Positions 1 through 10,916 of a stretch of DNA of 64,000 nucleotides are shown piece after piece (position 1 is the stretch's first letter; each line of letters begins with the position of its first letter). The DNA lies in assembly GCA_024195585.1 (NCBI GenBank), contig SWBL01000164.1, positions 1-64,000 of the forward strand, read 5' to 3'. Origin of the DNA: Aureobasidium sp. EXF-3400. Taxonomy: Eukaryota; Ascomycota; Dothideomycetes; Dothideales; Saccotheciaceae. The notes under the pieces are model-generated. The model was not told the origin of the DNA. It saw nothing but the letters and a program-made list of their open reading frames with translations, and ran no database searches. The position numbers were made by a program, and so were the translations under genes.

Positions 1-435
1 TCGAACTCCCATCTAAGGATTACCCAAGCCATGCTTGGTCATTTCGATGACCGATATGAGACCTTCGTACTAGCCGTTATACTATCGAGGCGGGTTATGA
101 AGAAATTCTCGATTATAAAATATATATATTATCACATGAAGGCCGATTTCTCCCCACGACCACATCGTAAACTCACTCTCTACGACCTGCCTTCCGATCG
201 CCGTAGAACTGCCCGGTGCTCAGGGTTATACCAACCCAAGGTGTCGAGTATGGTCAGTGGAGCGGGAGAGTCAAACACAAAATTCCCAAGGATGATCACA
301 TGCGGAGGTTCAGCAATGACGTGCGTGCCTTCCGAATTCGATACAAGCGTTGTTCGGTCAACTCCCCGCGGTAGGCAGTCACGTCCAACTACGAGACCTC
401 TCTGTTCATCTTACCTCTAATCACTACCATCAACC
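1..435. other. Upstream region of the aminopeptidase
   Basis: No gene is seen. The block contains an AT-rich stretch near 112-136 resembling a weak TATA region, about 300 bp ahead of the aminopeptidase start. Open frames here lack domain-like content. Confidence 0.4.
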
Positions 436-1705
436 ATGAAGACATCATCTATCCTCGCCGCTTGCGCCTCTGGTCTCGCCGTACAGGCATTCAGCGTTCC
501 AAGAATCGCCCAGAATGCAGCCCAGCAGGTGCAGGGCTTCATGTCGCCTGAGCAGTACCTGATCGAGCTTGCTCCTGGCGAGACCAAGTGGGTGACGGAC
601 GCTGAGAAGTGGGCACTGAGAAGAGTATGTACCCTCGTATCCATTTTGTAGCAACTAGAACTGACACATTCCAGGAAGGCATCTCGTTCTTCGACATCAC
701 CGACACACCCGACCTTGGCTCTGTGCTCAAGTCTACCGACGCCGTCAAGTTCCCCGCCCATACTGAGTACAACTCGACTGTCAAGCACCTTGCTCGCAAC
801 TTGACCAAGTCGAACATGCACGATCACCTCGAGACATTCACCGCTTTTCACACACGCTACTACAAGAGTGAATACGGCGCCAAGTCGTCATTCTGGTTGC
901 TAGGTCAGGTCAACGACACTCTGGCACACGCTGGAGCACTGAAGCACGGTGCAAGCGTCAAGCACTTTGAGCATGCCTGGGGACAAAACTCTATCATTGC
1001 CACCCTTCCCGGCAAGACGAACAAGACGGTCGTCATTGGTGCCCACCAGGACAGCATCAATCTCTTCTTCCCTTCGCTTCTTGCCGCTCCTGGCGCTGAC
1101 GACGACGGTTCTGGTACTGTCACCATTCTCGTCTTGCCGCTCCTGGCGCTGACGACGACGGTTCTGGTACTGTCACCATTCTCGAGGCGTTACGTGTACT
1201 GCTTCTTGACGAGGATATTGTTCGCGGCAAGCAAGAGAACACTGTCGAGTTCCACTGGTACAGTGCTGAGGAGGGCGGCCTGCTTGGCTCTCAAGCCATC
1301 TTCCAAACATATGAGAAGGCTGGTCGTGATGTCAAGGCTATGCTGCAGCAAGACATGACCGGCTACGTCCAAAAGACTCTCGATGCCGGAGAGCCAGAGA
1401 GTGTTGGTGTCATCACCGATTTCGTCGACCCCGGTCTCACTGAATTCATCAAGAAGGTTGTCACCACATACTGTGACATTCCTTACGTTCTGACCAAGTG
1501 CGGCTATGCATGCTCTGACCATGCTAGTGCTAGCAAGGCTGGTTATCCCAGTGCTTTTGTCATTGAGAGTGACTTCAAGTACAGCGACAACAAGATCCAC
1601 ACCACCGAGGATAAGATTGAGTACTTGAACTTTGATCACATGCTACAGCACGCCAAGCTTACCCTTGGTCTTGCATACGAGCTCGCCTTCGCTCATTTCC
1701 AATAG
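436..1705 (+). CDS. Secreted leucine aminopeptidase, M28 family, interrupted by a 53-bp duplication
   Basis: Extracellular zinc aminopeptidase (Lap1-like M28E family) that removes N-terminal residues from peptides. The start at 436 gives a signal peptide ([18 protein letters not shown]). Exon 1 is 436-624; intron 1 is 625-674 (GTATGT, ACTGAC branch, CAG). The later sequence shows the M28 metal-site blocks in order: [21 protein letters not shown] (catalytic Glu), an Asp in the VIESD region and a late His in KIHTTED. An exact 53-bp tandem duplication (1079-1131 and 1132-1184) just after GADDDGSG shifts the frame. The frame is restored if 1131-1186 (GT...AG, 56 bp, GCTGAC branch at 1148-1153) is spliced out, at the cost of one Glu in the ILEALR region. 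Without splicing the protein truncates soon after the duplication and loses the remaining metal ligands. The family and frame shift are clear; whether the gene is functional is open. Confidence 0.85.
1079..1184 (+). repeat. Exact 53-bp tandem duplication inside the aminopeptidase
   Basis: 1079-1131 and 1132-1184 are identical base for base and adjacent. The length is not a multiple of three, so the reading frame shifts. Perfect identity points to a very recent event or an assembly artefact. Confidence 0.95.
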
Positions 1706-4080
1706 ATCGATTCTATCACCGCCAACTGCATACATATATAAGAGGCGTTCTTGCGGTATTTCACAATTCTATATCTGTATTTAATCAAACTTTTTGTTCG
1801 CCACAATCATTTCGAGAATGCTAGACTTTGCTCTCTTCACGATATACTGTAGCACAGAGGCGCCAGCTACGTATGCCTGCCAAGTGTTCTACTTACATCA
1901 CAGAGGCAACCAAAACCGACATCTATTCGCGAAACTCTGACACGATCAGCGTCGAGTGGAAAAGAAGGTTCGATTCTCATGATTCAGCAGCAAACTATCT
2001 CAGCTACTCATGCCCTAATAGAAGATTGACCATTCTCAGCCCTGCTCAGCTCGTCGGAACAATTTCTTACCACCAACGAGAATCCACCAGGGCTCATTCA
2101 CCTCTGGATTGCAGAAAGTCTATTCGTAGAAGACCCATGTCGCTATGATGGACTTTGGTCCGATTGCCTCAGCCGACAGCAGCCGTGGCTGAGCGGAAAC
2201 GAGATGCAGCCTTGTTGCCGAGATGAGGCGTACGGAACATTTTACGTAGACCATCAGACACTTCAACTTCCGTCTTCTTAACAATGCGGTCTTTCTGGAC
2301 TGCTCGAAGGTCTGGCATGTAGGGCTAGCGGTTGCAGTGCCAGGCTGAGACTCCATCTTGCAACGGCTGGCCGCCGGGACCGTTGAGATGTTCGGAGCAC
2401 AACGGCGATGAAAACGACATGCCAGTTCATCTGATAAGAATCTATAGCCAACGATGATCTCTGACTTGAACACACTCGAACAAGTCTCTGTGAATTTGCT
2501 ACGTCCTTCAGGAACAGCCGCTTGATCCGAGGAGTTGGGTACAAAAGGCTTGTCTCTAATCTTGAACCTGAGCTTGTTTGGATGTATGCATGCAGGATGG
2601 CTGATAGATTGGGCTATCCCGTGGTACATGACGATTGTATCTTCTCAGCTCTGACTGGTAGATTTCTTCCGGGCAACTTGTGCGCTCTCTTTTGGGACCG
2701 AAGCGCTCCATATGCGTGCCCGTTTATGTTTCGCTTCCGCTTTTGAGATCCGGCGGCTCTTATCGCCTTCGCGTTACGGAACGACTGTTGTGACTTGTAG
2801 CCTGCGAGGTACAGTCGTTCAGGTCCAGGACCCCAACATGATCGCCCATGATGCGGAGAATTGCCTGCATCCCGAGCAGCTGGACAACCTGGCAGTTTGG
2901 CAGCTGTCAGCCTTTCGGTCAGGATACTTTTTTCCGAAGACCCTGTGGAAGTAACTGAACATCCGGAAATAGACTTCGTATCCTACTTGACAACAGCACT
3001 GCCAGAAAATCCTGAAGACGTACAGCGCACGTCGCTGCTCAGTGCTCACTGTTCAAACATCTCTCGAGTCCGTTCCGTTGGACCATGCTTCGGATCTCAA
3101 CGACGATTTGGGGAAATTGTGGGTCTCCTAACGTTCTCGCCAGGTCGGAGCTTGCTTCCCTGGAGGAATATATTGCGGCAAATCTCTCGGTGCCTTGTTA
3201 GTGGCTGCGAGTTAAGCGACACCTGAAGCCTTCGATCCTTCACCACATGCGCGCCTTGAGTTCCATGCGTCTCCACGTAAGTGGTGGAATCCATGATCCG
3301 TAGTTACGGCTGGCACCTATCTGTGAAAGAAGCAGGCGATATCTTCGTAAATCCTCAAAGCCACGAAAGTTTATCAATGTTGAATCTTTACATGGGTCCG
3401 GCTCCACTAGGCCTCTTGTGTCGACATCATCAAGGTTCGAGACAGATACAAATCGATATCCTTACATGGATCCCGAAAGCGAGTGCCATACGGCCCATAC
3501 CCTGCAGTGTCGAGTTGTGGTAGACCCACGCCGTGGATCATCTTTGCGGCGCAGTGCTTCCTGCATTCTGGAAAACCAGGCTGCAGATATCCCGCATGCT
3601 CGCTAAACAATCAAAGCAGTAGAACTTTATCCTTTGCCCTTAAACCAAAAGGGAAAGGCTTGCTCGATGTCCAGCGTACCGGCAGATATCGAGAGATGAA
3701 TTGACAGCCTAAAGCTACTATCTTGCATTGGAAGAACTTCGCAACACATGGATACAGTAATCTCAAAATGGATAGAGATGCTCTTCCAGACTAATCGTCT
3801 CCATTCCGTACAATCGAGTCCACCAGTCCACCATTCGTTACAGATCTCGGTTTCGGGAATACTGTAGCCCTACCTCTTGAACCTGCTTCCTGGTATCACT
3901 GTATTCTCGTTAGTGCCATGCACGCCTGACGCTTGTTTGCCTCCACATCGGATAATTCACACGCACATGGCCGGCCTGCCGCAGCAGGAACACTGGAATT
4001 GCCCTTTCTGACATTTGACTAGACCCGGTCTGTGACCCATCAAGCTAGTCGGCTCTTCAGATCGACCGAGTACCTATTGC
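1706..4080. other. Long gene-poor stretch
   Basis: About 2.4 kb after the aminopeptidase. Short open frames occur on both strands (for example 2120-2629 minus and 2861-3226 plus), but none shows a recognisable domain, a plausible splice series or a codon pattern like the neighbours. It could hide a decayed gene; none is supported. Confidence 0.4.
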
Positions 4081-4092
4081 TCGGCCAGGCCG
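4050..4092 (+). promoter_or_regulatory. Inverted CGG triplets ahead of the pectinesterase
   Basis: CGG-N5-CCG at 4082-4092 lies in a 13-bp near-perfect palindrome about 155 bp before the pectinesterase ATG. A second CGG-N13-CCG pair is at 4050-4068. Inverted CGG triplets are the usual half-sites of dimeric Zn2Cys6 regulators. A TATA-like GATATAATAA follows at about 4133-4142. Binding is an inference. Confidence 0.35.
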
Positions 4093-4247
4093 AAAGCCAT
4101 GATATTGGCTTCTCCATGTTGTCCCTCGAATAGATATAATAACCGCTGCGTTGCTCATCTATGCTAAACTTTCCTTTCAAGCAGTTCTCTACTCCAACAC
4201 TACATTCGCTCATTCTTACCCCTCTCTGAAAGGTGGTCACCTTCGTC

Positions 4248-7200
4248 ATGAAGACTTCAATCTTGTCTGGAGTGATTGGCTTCGCTGCTATTGTGGCTTG
4301 CCAGAATTCGACAATTGCTTCATCGACCTTGACTTCTTCCACCACTTCGCTCGTTTCATCAACCTCGTCGAGCTCTTCCCTCGTTTCATCAACCTCGTCG
4401 ACGGTTGCCTCTTCCGCAGCATCTCCCTCTTCGGCAACCGCAATCACAGTTGCTCTCGATGGTTCGGCTCAATTTACCGCTATCAATGCTGCTATCAACG
4501 CCGCTCAGAACAGCGGCGTTCCTACAGTCGTTGTCAAGGCAGGCACCTACTCGGAGACCATTGCCATCAGTGGGACTCAGGCTGTGACAGTCATTGGCCC
4601 AACTGCCAGTTCCGTTGCACAGAATCAGGTCAATGTTGTTGCGAGTAGCAACACTGGTAACGTTGGTGTGTTGAACGTCGCTGCCAGCTTGACTAAGGGT
4701 GTCACTTTAAAGTACCTGAACTTCACCAATACCGCGAGTACTGGCACTGCCCCTGCTGCCGCAGTCAGAGGTAGCAAGATTGGATTCTACACCTGCTCTC
4801 TTGTTTCCAGCGGTACTGGCGTCTTATTCTCTTCTCTTGGAACGACTCTGATCGCCAATTCCTACATCGAGGGCAGTGACAAGCTTTTCCCCAACTACCC
4901 TTACGTATATGTCTATGGGTCTACCATTGTTCCCACCGCTCCGAGTGCCTTGATCATGTATGGCAAGGGCTTCGCTGCTGGTAATGCCAACGTCGGTAAT
5001 GGCACTCTAGTTGTCGACTCTAGCTCCGTGGTTCAGAAGGCTGGATCGACCAACACTAATGTCTTCCTCGGCGCACCCAATGGTGGCTTAGCTCAAGCTA
5101 TCTACCGCAACACCAATCTGGGAAGCTTCATTGCACCGAGTGGATTCCATCCCACTTCTTGCGGCTCCAGTGTCCTCTATGGAGAGTTTTCTGACTCTGG
5201 TCCTGGAGCGTACGCGGCCAATGCACAGAACAGGGCTTCGGGTTGCGATGTGCAGTTGTCTGCCGACCAGGTGTCTGCCTTTACCATCGATAAGTTCTTC
5301 GGAAACGCGTTTGCTGGATACAACTCGGTTGATACCACCTGGATCGACTCTGACGTTCTGAGCGCGATCCAGAAGTCTGACTCTGCTCAAATCGCTGCTG
5401 TTTCGAGTTCGTCTGTCTCGAGCTCCTCTACACCAAGCTCATCTGCCTCAAGTTCTTCTGTCTCGAACTCTGCTGCTTTGAGTTCGTCTGTTTTGAGCTC
5501 CTCCGCCTCAAGCTCTTCTGTTCTGAGCTCCTCTGTCTCAAGCACCTCCAACAGCTCCTCGGTATCATCAACTCTTTCGTCTGCATCGTCTGTGTCAAGC
5601 GTTAGCAGTACCGTGTCTGTCTCCAGTTCGAGTGTGTGCGCTACACCCACTCCCTCAGCTACTCTGGTGGTATCCCAGAACGCCACAGGCTGCCAGTACA
5701 ACAACGTTTCTGCTGCGATCGCCGCTCTTCCTAACGACAGCAAGCCTTACACTATCTACATTCAAGCCGGTGTCTACAACGAGCAAATCAGCATCACAAG
5801 AAATGGCAAGGTCACTCTCATGGGTGAGACTAGCTTCAAGAACGACTACAGCCAGAACCAGGTCAAACTTCAATTCTCAAGCGGTCGCCTTACAAGCGCT
5901 GGCCAGAACGAGCAAACCCCTGTCATCAACTCGAAGAAAACCAACGACAACTCTGGCCTTGCGCTCTACAACATCGACTTCATCAACACATACCCTCAAA
6001 CAAGCAACACTGCGGCTCTTGCAGCTGACTTCTATGGCAACAACATGGCCGCTTACGGTTGTTCGTTCATTGGATTCCAAGATACTCTTCTTGCCAACAA
6101 GGGTACTCAGGTTTTCTCGAACTGTTATGTGGAAGGCTCGGTCGACTTCATCTGGGGTTTCGGCACAGCATATTTCTATAAGTCTGTTATCGCTTCGAAC
6201 ACCCCAGGCGCTTGTGTCGCTGCTCAAGGCCGTACTGCAACGACCCCAGCTGCGTACATCTTTGATGGCTGTCTAGTCACATACACCTCCACTTACGGAA
6301 ACTCATTCGGCCTCAGTTACCTTGGTCGTCCTTACAGCATCTACTCGACGGTTGTGTACAAGAACAGCTATCTCGATAAGCATATTAACTCTGCTGGTTG
6401 GCAGCAATGGTCGAGTGGCAACCCACAGACATCCAACATCTTCTTCGGTGAATACAACAACACTGGTCCTGGAGCATGGGCTTCTGGCACTGTCCGTTTT
6501 GCCAATGCAACCAACATGACCGCTGATCAGGTTGGAGGTTACAGTCTGTCTACTTGGGTTGGTGATACCAGCTTCATTGATCAGGCTGCATGGAACGCTC
6601 AGCCATCTTGGAGCTTCCCTGCATCTACTACTACCGGCAGCGCTAGCAGCACTTCCTCAGGTGTTGCTGGACCTACTAGTACCTCATCGATCAACGCTCA
6701 CCCTGACAGTGGTATTGCCCCTCCTCAGTATGCGGTGATCGTCTCCGCCGATGGTCAACACAATGCTTCCTTCACCAACTTGACCGCCGCTCTTGCCTCT
6801 CTGCCCAACGACAGTACTAATCAGACTATCTTCCTCTACGCCGGCACCTACAATGAGCAGATTCCCTCTATCAACCGCCCCGGTGCCGTCCGTGTTATTG
6901 GATACACCTCTGGTAGTCCTGGACAGAGTTACAAGGACAACTCCGTGACCATCACTTTCGCACGCGGTCTTTCGGTGTCTCCTCTACCTGCCGGCCACAA
7001 CGATGCAGAAACTGCGACTGTCGCCACTGCATCCAACAGAATTTCGTTCTACAACGTCAACTTCATCAACTCTGATAACCTTGATGGACTGGAGCCAAAT
7101 TACGTGACTCTTGCCGCTTCAATCTATGGCAATGACATTGGCTTCTACGGATGCTCTTTCCAGGGCTGGCAAGATACTCTTCTGACCGGTGCAACCGCTG

Positions 7201-10184
7201 GCTACCAGTACTACGAATCCTGTTACATCTCTGGAGCCATCGACTTCATCTGGGGTTATTCCAAGAGTTTCTTCAAGGGTTGCACCATCGGTGCCAAAAG
7301 ACAAAAATCTGCAATGACTGCTCAGAGCCGTGCTTCCGCTGCAGCCATTGGTGGTTACATCTTTGACCAGTGTCTGTTCACATCTGCCACTGATGCTACG
7401 GTTGACCTTACCGGTACTGTCTACCTGGGTCGTCCTTACTCCGCCTATGCACTTGTTGTTGTCAAGAACTCATATCTCGATGATATTATCAACCCATCGG
7501 GTTGGAAGACCTGGTCAGCTACTGACCCTCGTACTGACCACATCACCTTCGGCGAGTACCAGAACGTTGGTCCCGGCTCTTGGGCAAACAACGTTGCCGC
7601 ACGTCAAGCTTTCGGTAATGCCACTCTTTTGACATCCGACTCTTACTCACTCGAGTCTGTCATGGACGACACAGCCTGGATTGACAAGACCTACTGGAAC
7701 TCGATCGTTACACCTCAGCCTGCAGTGATCAACACCACCGCACCTAACAACGTTACAGTCTCCGGATCGAGCGCTTACAATGGTACTGTGCCTCCTACTG
7801 GTGCTCTCATCGTTTCCAAGAGCGCCATCGATGGTGTTACCACCTACGACACCATTCAGGCCGCTCTCAACGCTGCACCCACCTCAAGCAAGACCAACGC
7901 TACTATCTTCATCTATCCTGGAGTCTACAATGAACAGTTGATCGTCAACAAGAGCGGTTCGACCATCTTCATGGGCTACTCGGACTCGACCGACGACTAC
8001 AACAAGAACCAGGTCACCATTCAGCAGTCTTACGGTGAAGATACTCAAGGTACTGGAAGCGATGTGGATGCTGCCACTGTCTACGCGACTGGCAATTACT
8101 TCTATGCCTACAACGTCAACTTCAGAAACAACAATGGCACCCAGCAGAACATTGCCTCTCTCGGCTTCGCGGTCAAGAGCAGCAAGTATGCTTTCATGCA
8201 CGGATGCCAGATCTATGGTAACCAGGACACTCTGTACATCTCTGGTAACATGTTCACTTTCAAGAGTTATATCGAAGGAAACGTTGATTTCATTTTCGGT
8301 GCTGGATCTGGTTACTTCCTCAACTCGACTATCTCACCCAACGAGGATGGTGATTCCATTACTGCTGCCAAGCGTGCAACCAACACTACAGCTGCTGGAT
8401 TCGTTTTTGATCAATGTTCTATTGTACCTGCTGCAGGCTCCTCCGGATTCAAAAATGTTTCGCTGGGACGTCCTTGGAACAATTTCGCCCGTGTGCTTTA
8501 TGCTGGCTGTTATCTCGACGGATCAGTTGGCTCAGCAGGTTGGACTCAATGGAGCAAGTCTTCACCTCAGACTGACGGCGTTACTTTCGCCGAGTACCAC
8601 AACTATGGTCCTGGAAGCAGCACTTGCAATCGCGCCAGCTTCTCGCAACAGCTGTCAGATGCTGCTGCTGTTCAATTCCAATTGGCTAACTTCTTCCCTA
8701 CCACTTCATGGATTGACTTCTCTGTTGTTGATGTTCAGCCTTTCACAGCTGGCTTCGGCTCTGCCCCCGCTGGATGTGTCAGTTCTTCATCTACTTCTCT
8801 CCTTACAACATTGTCGCTCAGCAGCTCCTCGACGCTGCCTTTGGTCACAACTCAGGTCACCACCAACATTGTCCAGAAGGCGACAACATACACTACTCTG
8901 ACTCAAGGTAGTGTCACTTCGACTTCTGTGACTTACGTCACGGAGAATGATGGCACCACTGTGACTCCTTCGCCTATCCTGAAGACCTCAATCGTCAAGT
9001 CCACCACCGTGATTACATCCACGACCACAAAGGCAGGCAAGACGGCTACACTCAAGTCTACTTCCGTTGTTCTGGCTACTGCTACCGTATCTGGAAAGGA
9101 TGTCACTGTCAAGCAGACTTCGGTCGTCTCGAGCGCAACAACCATTGCAGGCAAGGACACCACTATCAAGAGCACCGAGACCGACTACTTCACAACTACT
9201 GTTGCTGGAAAGACCTCGACAGTCAAGGCCACTAGCACTGTCTTTGCAACTTCGACTTCATCGCCAAAGCCTGTCACAATTACTCAAAATGCCGGCTCTT
9301 TGGTGACTGTTTACCAGACTTCGACCTTGAAGGGTTCCACAGTTAGCAGTGTCACTACGGTTCAAGGTTCAGATGTGACATCTACGACCACTCTCAAGGC
9401 ATCCACCGTGACTGTCTCGAGCTACTCCGTTAAGACGACCACGAAGGGCACGACTATCACCGCTTCTTGTGTACCTACTGCAGGTGCTGCCAAACTGTTC
9501 AAGAGAGGACTTGAGGCTCGCGCTGCTGGAACTACTACAATCTTCGTCAGCACCACAGTGACCTCCTACATCAAGACTTCAGTCGTCACTAGTGCAGGCT
9601 CGACCGTCTACACCAGTGTGACGAGTACTAGCACTATTGCGCCAACCAGCACACTGAAGGCAGCCACTTCAACAGTTTTGACCACTTCACTTGCAACATC
9701 GACTCTGTTGATCACCGAGAGTGCCGCTTCCGCAACAGAGACATCAGTCGTTTTGACAACTTCAGTAGTCACTGAGACCGTTGGAGGATCCACTGTGACC
9801 AGTCTTGCATACAGTACTGTGTTCAACACTGTCTCTCTACCTGGAAGCACCTACTCCAGTGTCGCAACTGTCAGCTCGACCCAGGAGATCTCCGCACCAG
9901 CAGCGACCGTAACGAGCTTCAAGATCGTTTCCAGCAGCACCGTCATCACTGCCGCACAGTCTACTGTAACAATCACCAACTCTGCGGACTCGACGACCAC
10001 GATCAAGACAACGCTTCCTGCATCTACTGCGACCGTGTACAAGACTAGCTCAATACAAGGCAGCACCGTCAAGGTTTCGGTCACACCTGCTCCTGCAACC
10101 AAGACAACTACTGTCAAGAGTACATCTACGGTGTTCACGACTGTCACAAAGACTGCAAAGAACGCACCTGCTTGTACAGACTAG
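4248..10184 (+). CDS. Giant secreted pectinesterase with four CE8 domains and a Ser/Thr-rich tail
   Basis: Predicted secreted pectin methylesterase (CE8), which de-esterifies homogalacturonan in plant cell walls. The single exon encodes 1978 aa from ATG 4248; the in-frame GTG at 4233 is not a credible start, and the ATG gives a signal peptide (MKTSILSGVIGFAAIVACQ). Four pectinesterase beta-helix domains lie at roughly 65-385, 470-800, 835-1155 and 1180-1515. Domains 2-4 keep the catalytic blocks: QDT with acid Asp 612, 976 and 1327; the [VI]DFI[WF]G nucleophile Asp 633, 999 and 1347; and the GRP Arg 694, 1062 and 1408. Domain 1 has lost all three and should be inactive. A Ser-rich linker (5400-5640) separates domains 1 and 2. 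From about residue 1520 a Thr/Ser-rich mucin-like region runs to the end, with degenerate TTxxGK repeats and one Lys-Arg site at 1752-1753. Typical fungal enzymes have one domain of about 330 aa. Confidence 0.93.
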   Translation: MKTSILSGVIGFAAIVACQNSTIASSTLTSSTTSLVSSTSSSSSLVSSTSSTVASSAASPSSATAITVALDGSAQFTAINAAINAAQNSGVPTVVVKAGTYSETIAISGTQAVTVIGPTASSVAQNQVNVVASSNTGNVGVLNVAASLTKGVTLKYLNFTNTASTGTAPAAAVRGSKIGFYTCSLVSSGTGVLFSSLGTTLIANSYIEGSDKLFPNYPYVYVYGSTIVPTAPSALIMYGKGFAAGNANVGNGTLVVDSSSVVQKAGSTNTNVFLGAPNGGLAQAIYRNTNLGSFIAPSGFHPTSCGSSVLYGEFSDSGPGAYAANAQNRASGCDVQLSADQVSAFTIDKFFGNAFAGYNSVDTTWIDSDVLSAIQKSDSAQIAAVSSSSVSSSSTPSSSASSSSVSNSAALSSSVLSSSASSSSVLSSSVSSTSNSSSVSSTLSSASSVSSVSSTVSVSSSSVCATPTPSATLVVSQNATGCQYNNVSAAIAALPNDSKPYTIYIQAGVYNEQISITRNGKVTLMGETSFKNDYSQNQVKLQFSSGRLTSAGQNEQTPVINSKKTNDNSGLALYNIDFINTYPQTSNTAALAADFYGNNMAAYGCSFIGFQDTLLANKGTQVFSNCYVEGSVDFIWGFGTAYFYKSVIASNTPGACVAAQGRTATTPAAYIFDGCLVTYTSTYGNSFGLSYLGRPYSIYSTVVYKNSYLDKHINSAGWQQWSSGNPQTSNIFFGEYNNTGPGAWASGTVRFANATNMTADQVGGYSLSTWVGDTSFIDQAAWNAQPSWSFPASTTTGSASSTSSGVAGPTSTSSINAHPDSGIAPPQYAVIVSADGQHNASFTNLTAALASLPNDSTNQTIFLYAGTYNEQIPSINRPGAVRVIGYTSGSPGQSYKDNSVTITFARGLSVSPLPAGHNDAETATVATASNRISFYNVNFINSDNLDGLEPNYVTLAASIYGNDIGFYGCSFQGWQDTLLTGATAGYQYYESCYISGAIDFIWGYSKSFFKGCTIGAKRQKSAMTAQSRASAAAIGGYIFDQCLFTSATDATVDLTGTVYLGRPYSAYALVVVKNSYLDDIINPSGWKTWSATDPRTDHITFGEYQNVGPGSWANNVAARQAFGNATLLTSDSYSLESVMDDTAWIDKTYWNSIVTPQPAVINTTAPNNVTVSGSSAYNGTVPPTGALIVSKSAIDGVTTYDTIQAALNAAPTSSKTNATIFIYPGVYNEQLIVNKSGSTIFMGYSDSTDDYNKNQVTIQQSYGEDTQGTGSDVDAATVYATGNYFYAYNVNFRNNNGTQQNIASLGFAVKSSKYAFMHGCQIYGNQDTLYISGNMFTFKSYIEGNVDFIFGAGSGYFLNSTISPNEDGDSITAAKRATNTTAAGFVFDQCSIVPAAGSSGFKNVSLGRPWNNFARVLYAGCYLDGSVGSAGWTQWSKSSPQTDGVTFAEYHNYGPGSSTCNRASFSQQLSDAAAVQFQLANFFPTTSWIDFSVVDVQPFTAGFGSAPAGCVSSSSTSLLTTLSLSSSSTLPLVTTQVTTNIVQKATTYTTLTQGSVTSTSVTYVTENDGTTVTPSPILKTSIVKSTTVITSTTTKAGKTATLKSTSVVLATATVSGKDVTVKQTSVVSSATTIAGKDTTIKSTETDYFTTTVAGKTSTVKATSTVFATSTSSPKPVTITQNAGSLVTVYQTSTLKGSTVSSVTTVQGSDVTSTTTLKASTVTVSSYSVKTTTKGTTITASCVPTAGAAKLFKRGLEARAAGTTTIFVSTTVTSYIKTSVVTSAGSTVYTSVTSTSTIAPTSTLKAATSTVLTTSLATSTLLITESAASATETSVVLTTSVVTETVGGSTVTSLAYSTVFNTVSLPGSTYSSVATVSSTQEISAPAATVTSFKIVSSSTVITAAQSTVTITNSADSTTTIKTTLPASTATVYKTSSIQGSTVKVSVTPAPATKTTTVKSTSTVFTTVTKTAKNAPACTD

Positions 10185-10916
10185 AGGGAGTTGATGTCTA
10201 TCATTCTGAGTTTTCGAGCGACCTGCCACTTTTGACGAGATTCTATTTTATGCTATTATAACCTTTTAATGTACATACTTATCCTACTTCATACTGAAAC
10301 CATACTCGTGTCCTTTCAGTTTGCCAAATGATGCCGCATGTTCAACTTTGTGTGCGCCAAATTACGCCCAAAAAACCAATCGACCATCTCTCAAATCTGG
10401 CACCATGAAGTATCTTGACAAGTGTCATAAGGGCGTCTGGCTTTGTGTATAAGACAATGAAAAACATGTTAGTTATTCCTGGAGAATAGGCGATGATTAG
10501 TAGTCGTCAACTCCGTTGTCGTCGGCAGTCGTTGTATATATGTCTAAGTGAGGCCTCGAAACTCAATGTTGAATATCTCAACCAGCATGTGAGATACTCG
10601 TCTGTAGCTCGGCCAGTATATGTCGAGAGGTGTCTTGATTCACTCCAAGAAGCAATAACGTGACAAAGCGTCGTTGTCGACTGATATGAAAAGGTATACC
10701 AGAACTGAAGCTTCAGAACCAATTGTTGATTATCTCAACCAAACCTTGAGCTATCGGTCTGAAACTTGGAGTGTATATGCAGTGAGTGCTCCTTTGTCAT
10801 ATGTGTCGGCCAGAACTGAGGGGAGCAAGAACTTCCCTCAATATCTCGAGGTGAAGCCTCAAACTTCAAAAATTCACCAAAATTTAACCACTTGCCCGAT
10901 TTTGACAAAAACAAGA
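10185..10916. other. Intergenic, holds a diverged direct repeat
   Basis: No gene is seen. Contains the 69-bp diverged repeat pair listed separately and the 3' region of the pectinesterase gene. Confidence 0.4.
10554..10779 (+). repeat. Diverged 69-bp direct repeat pair
   Basis: 10554-10622 and 10711-10779 align without gaps over 69 bp, with about 47 matches by eye and a shared exact core TATCTCAACC. They sit just beside a tRNA gene. They may be remnants of an old repeat or element. Confidence 0.5.

Noticed and set aside
1828..3704. Several 60-169 codon frames between the aminopeptidase and pectinesterase
   Set aside because: No domains, no consistent splice sites, and overlapping frames on both strands; not reportable as genes.
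4233..4247. Five-codon N-terminal extension of the pectinesterase
   Set aside because: Begins with GTG; the ATG at 4248 gives a clean signal peptide.
5387..5743. Antisense frame over the Ser-rich linker (Glu/Leu-rich product)
   Set aside because: Arises from the TCN/AGC Ser repeats read backwards.
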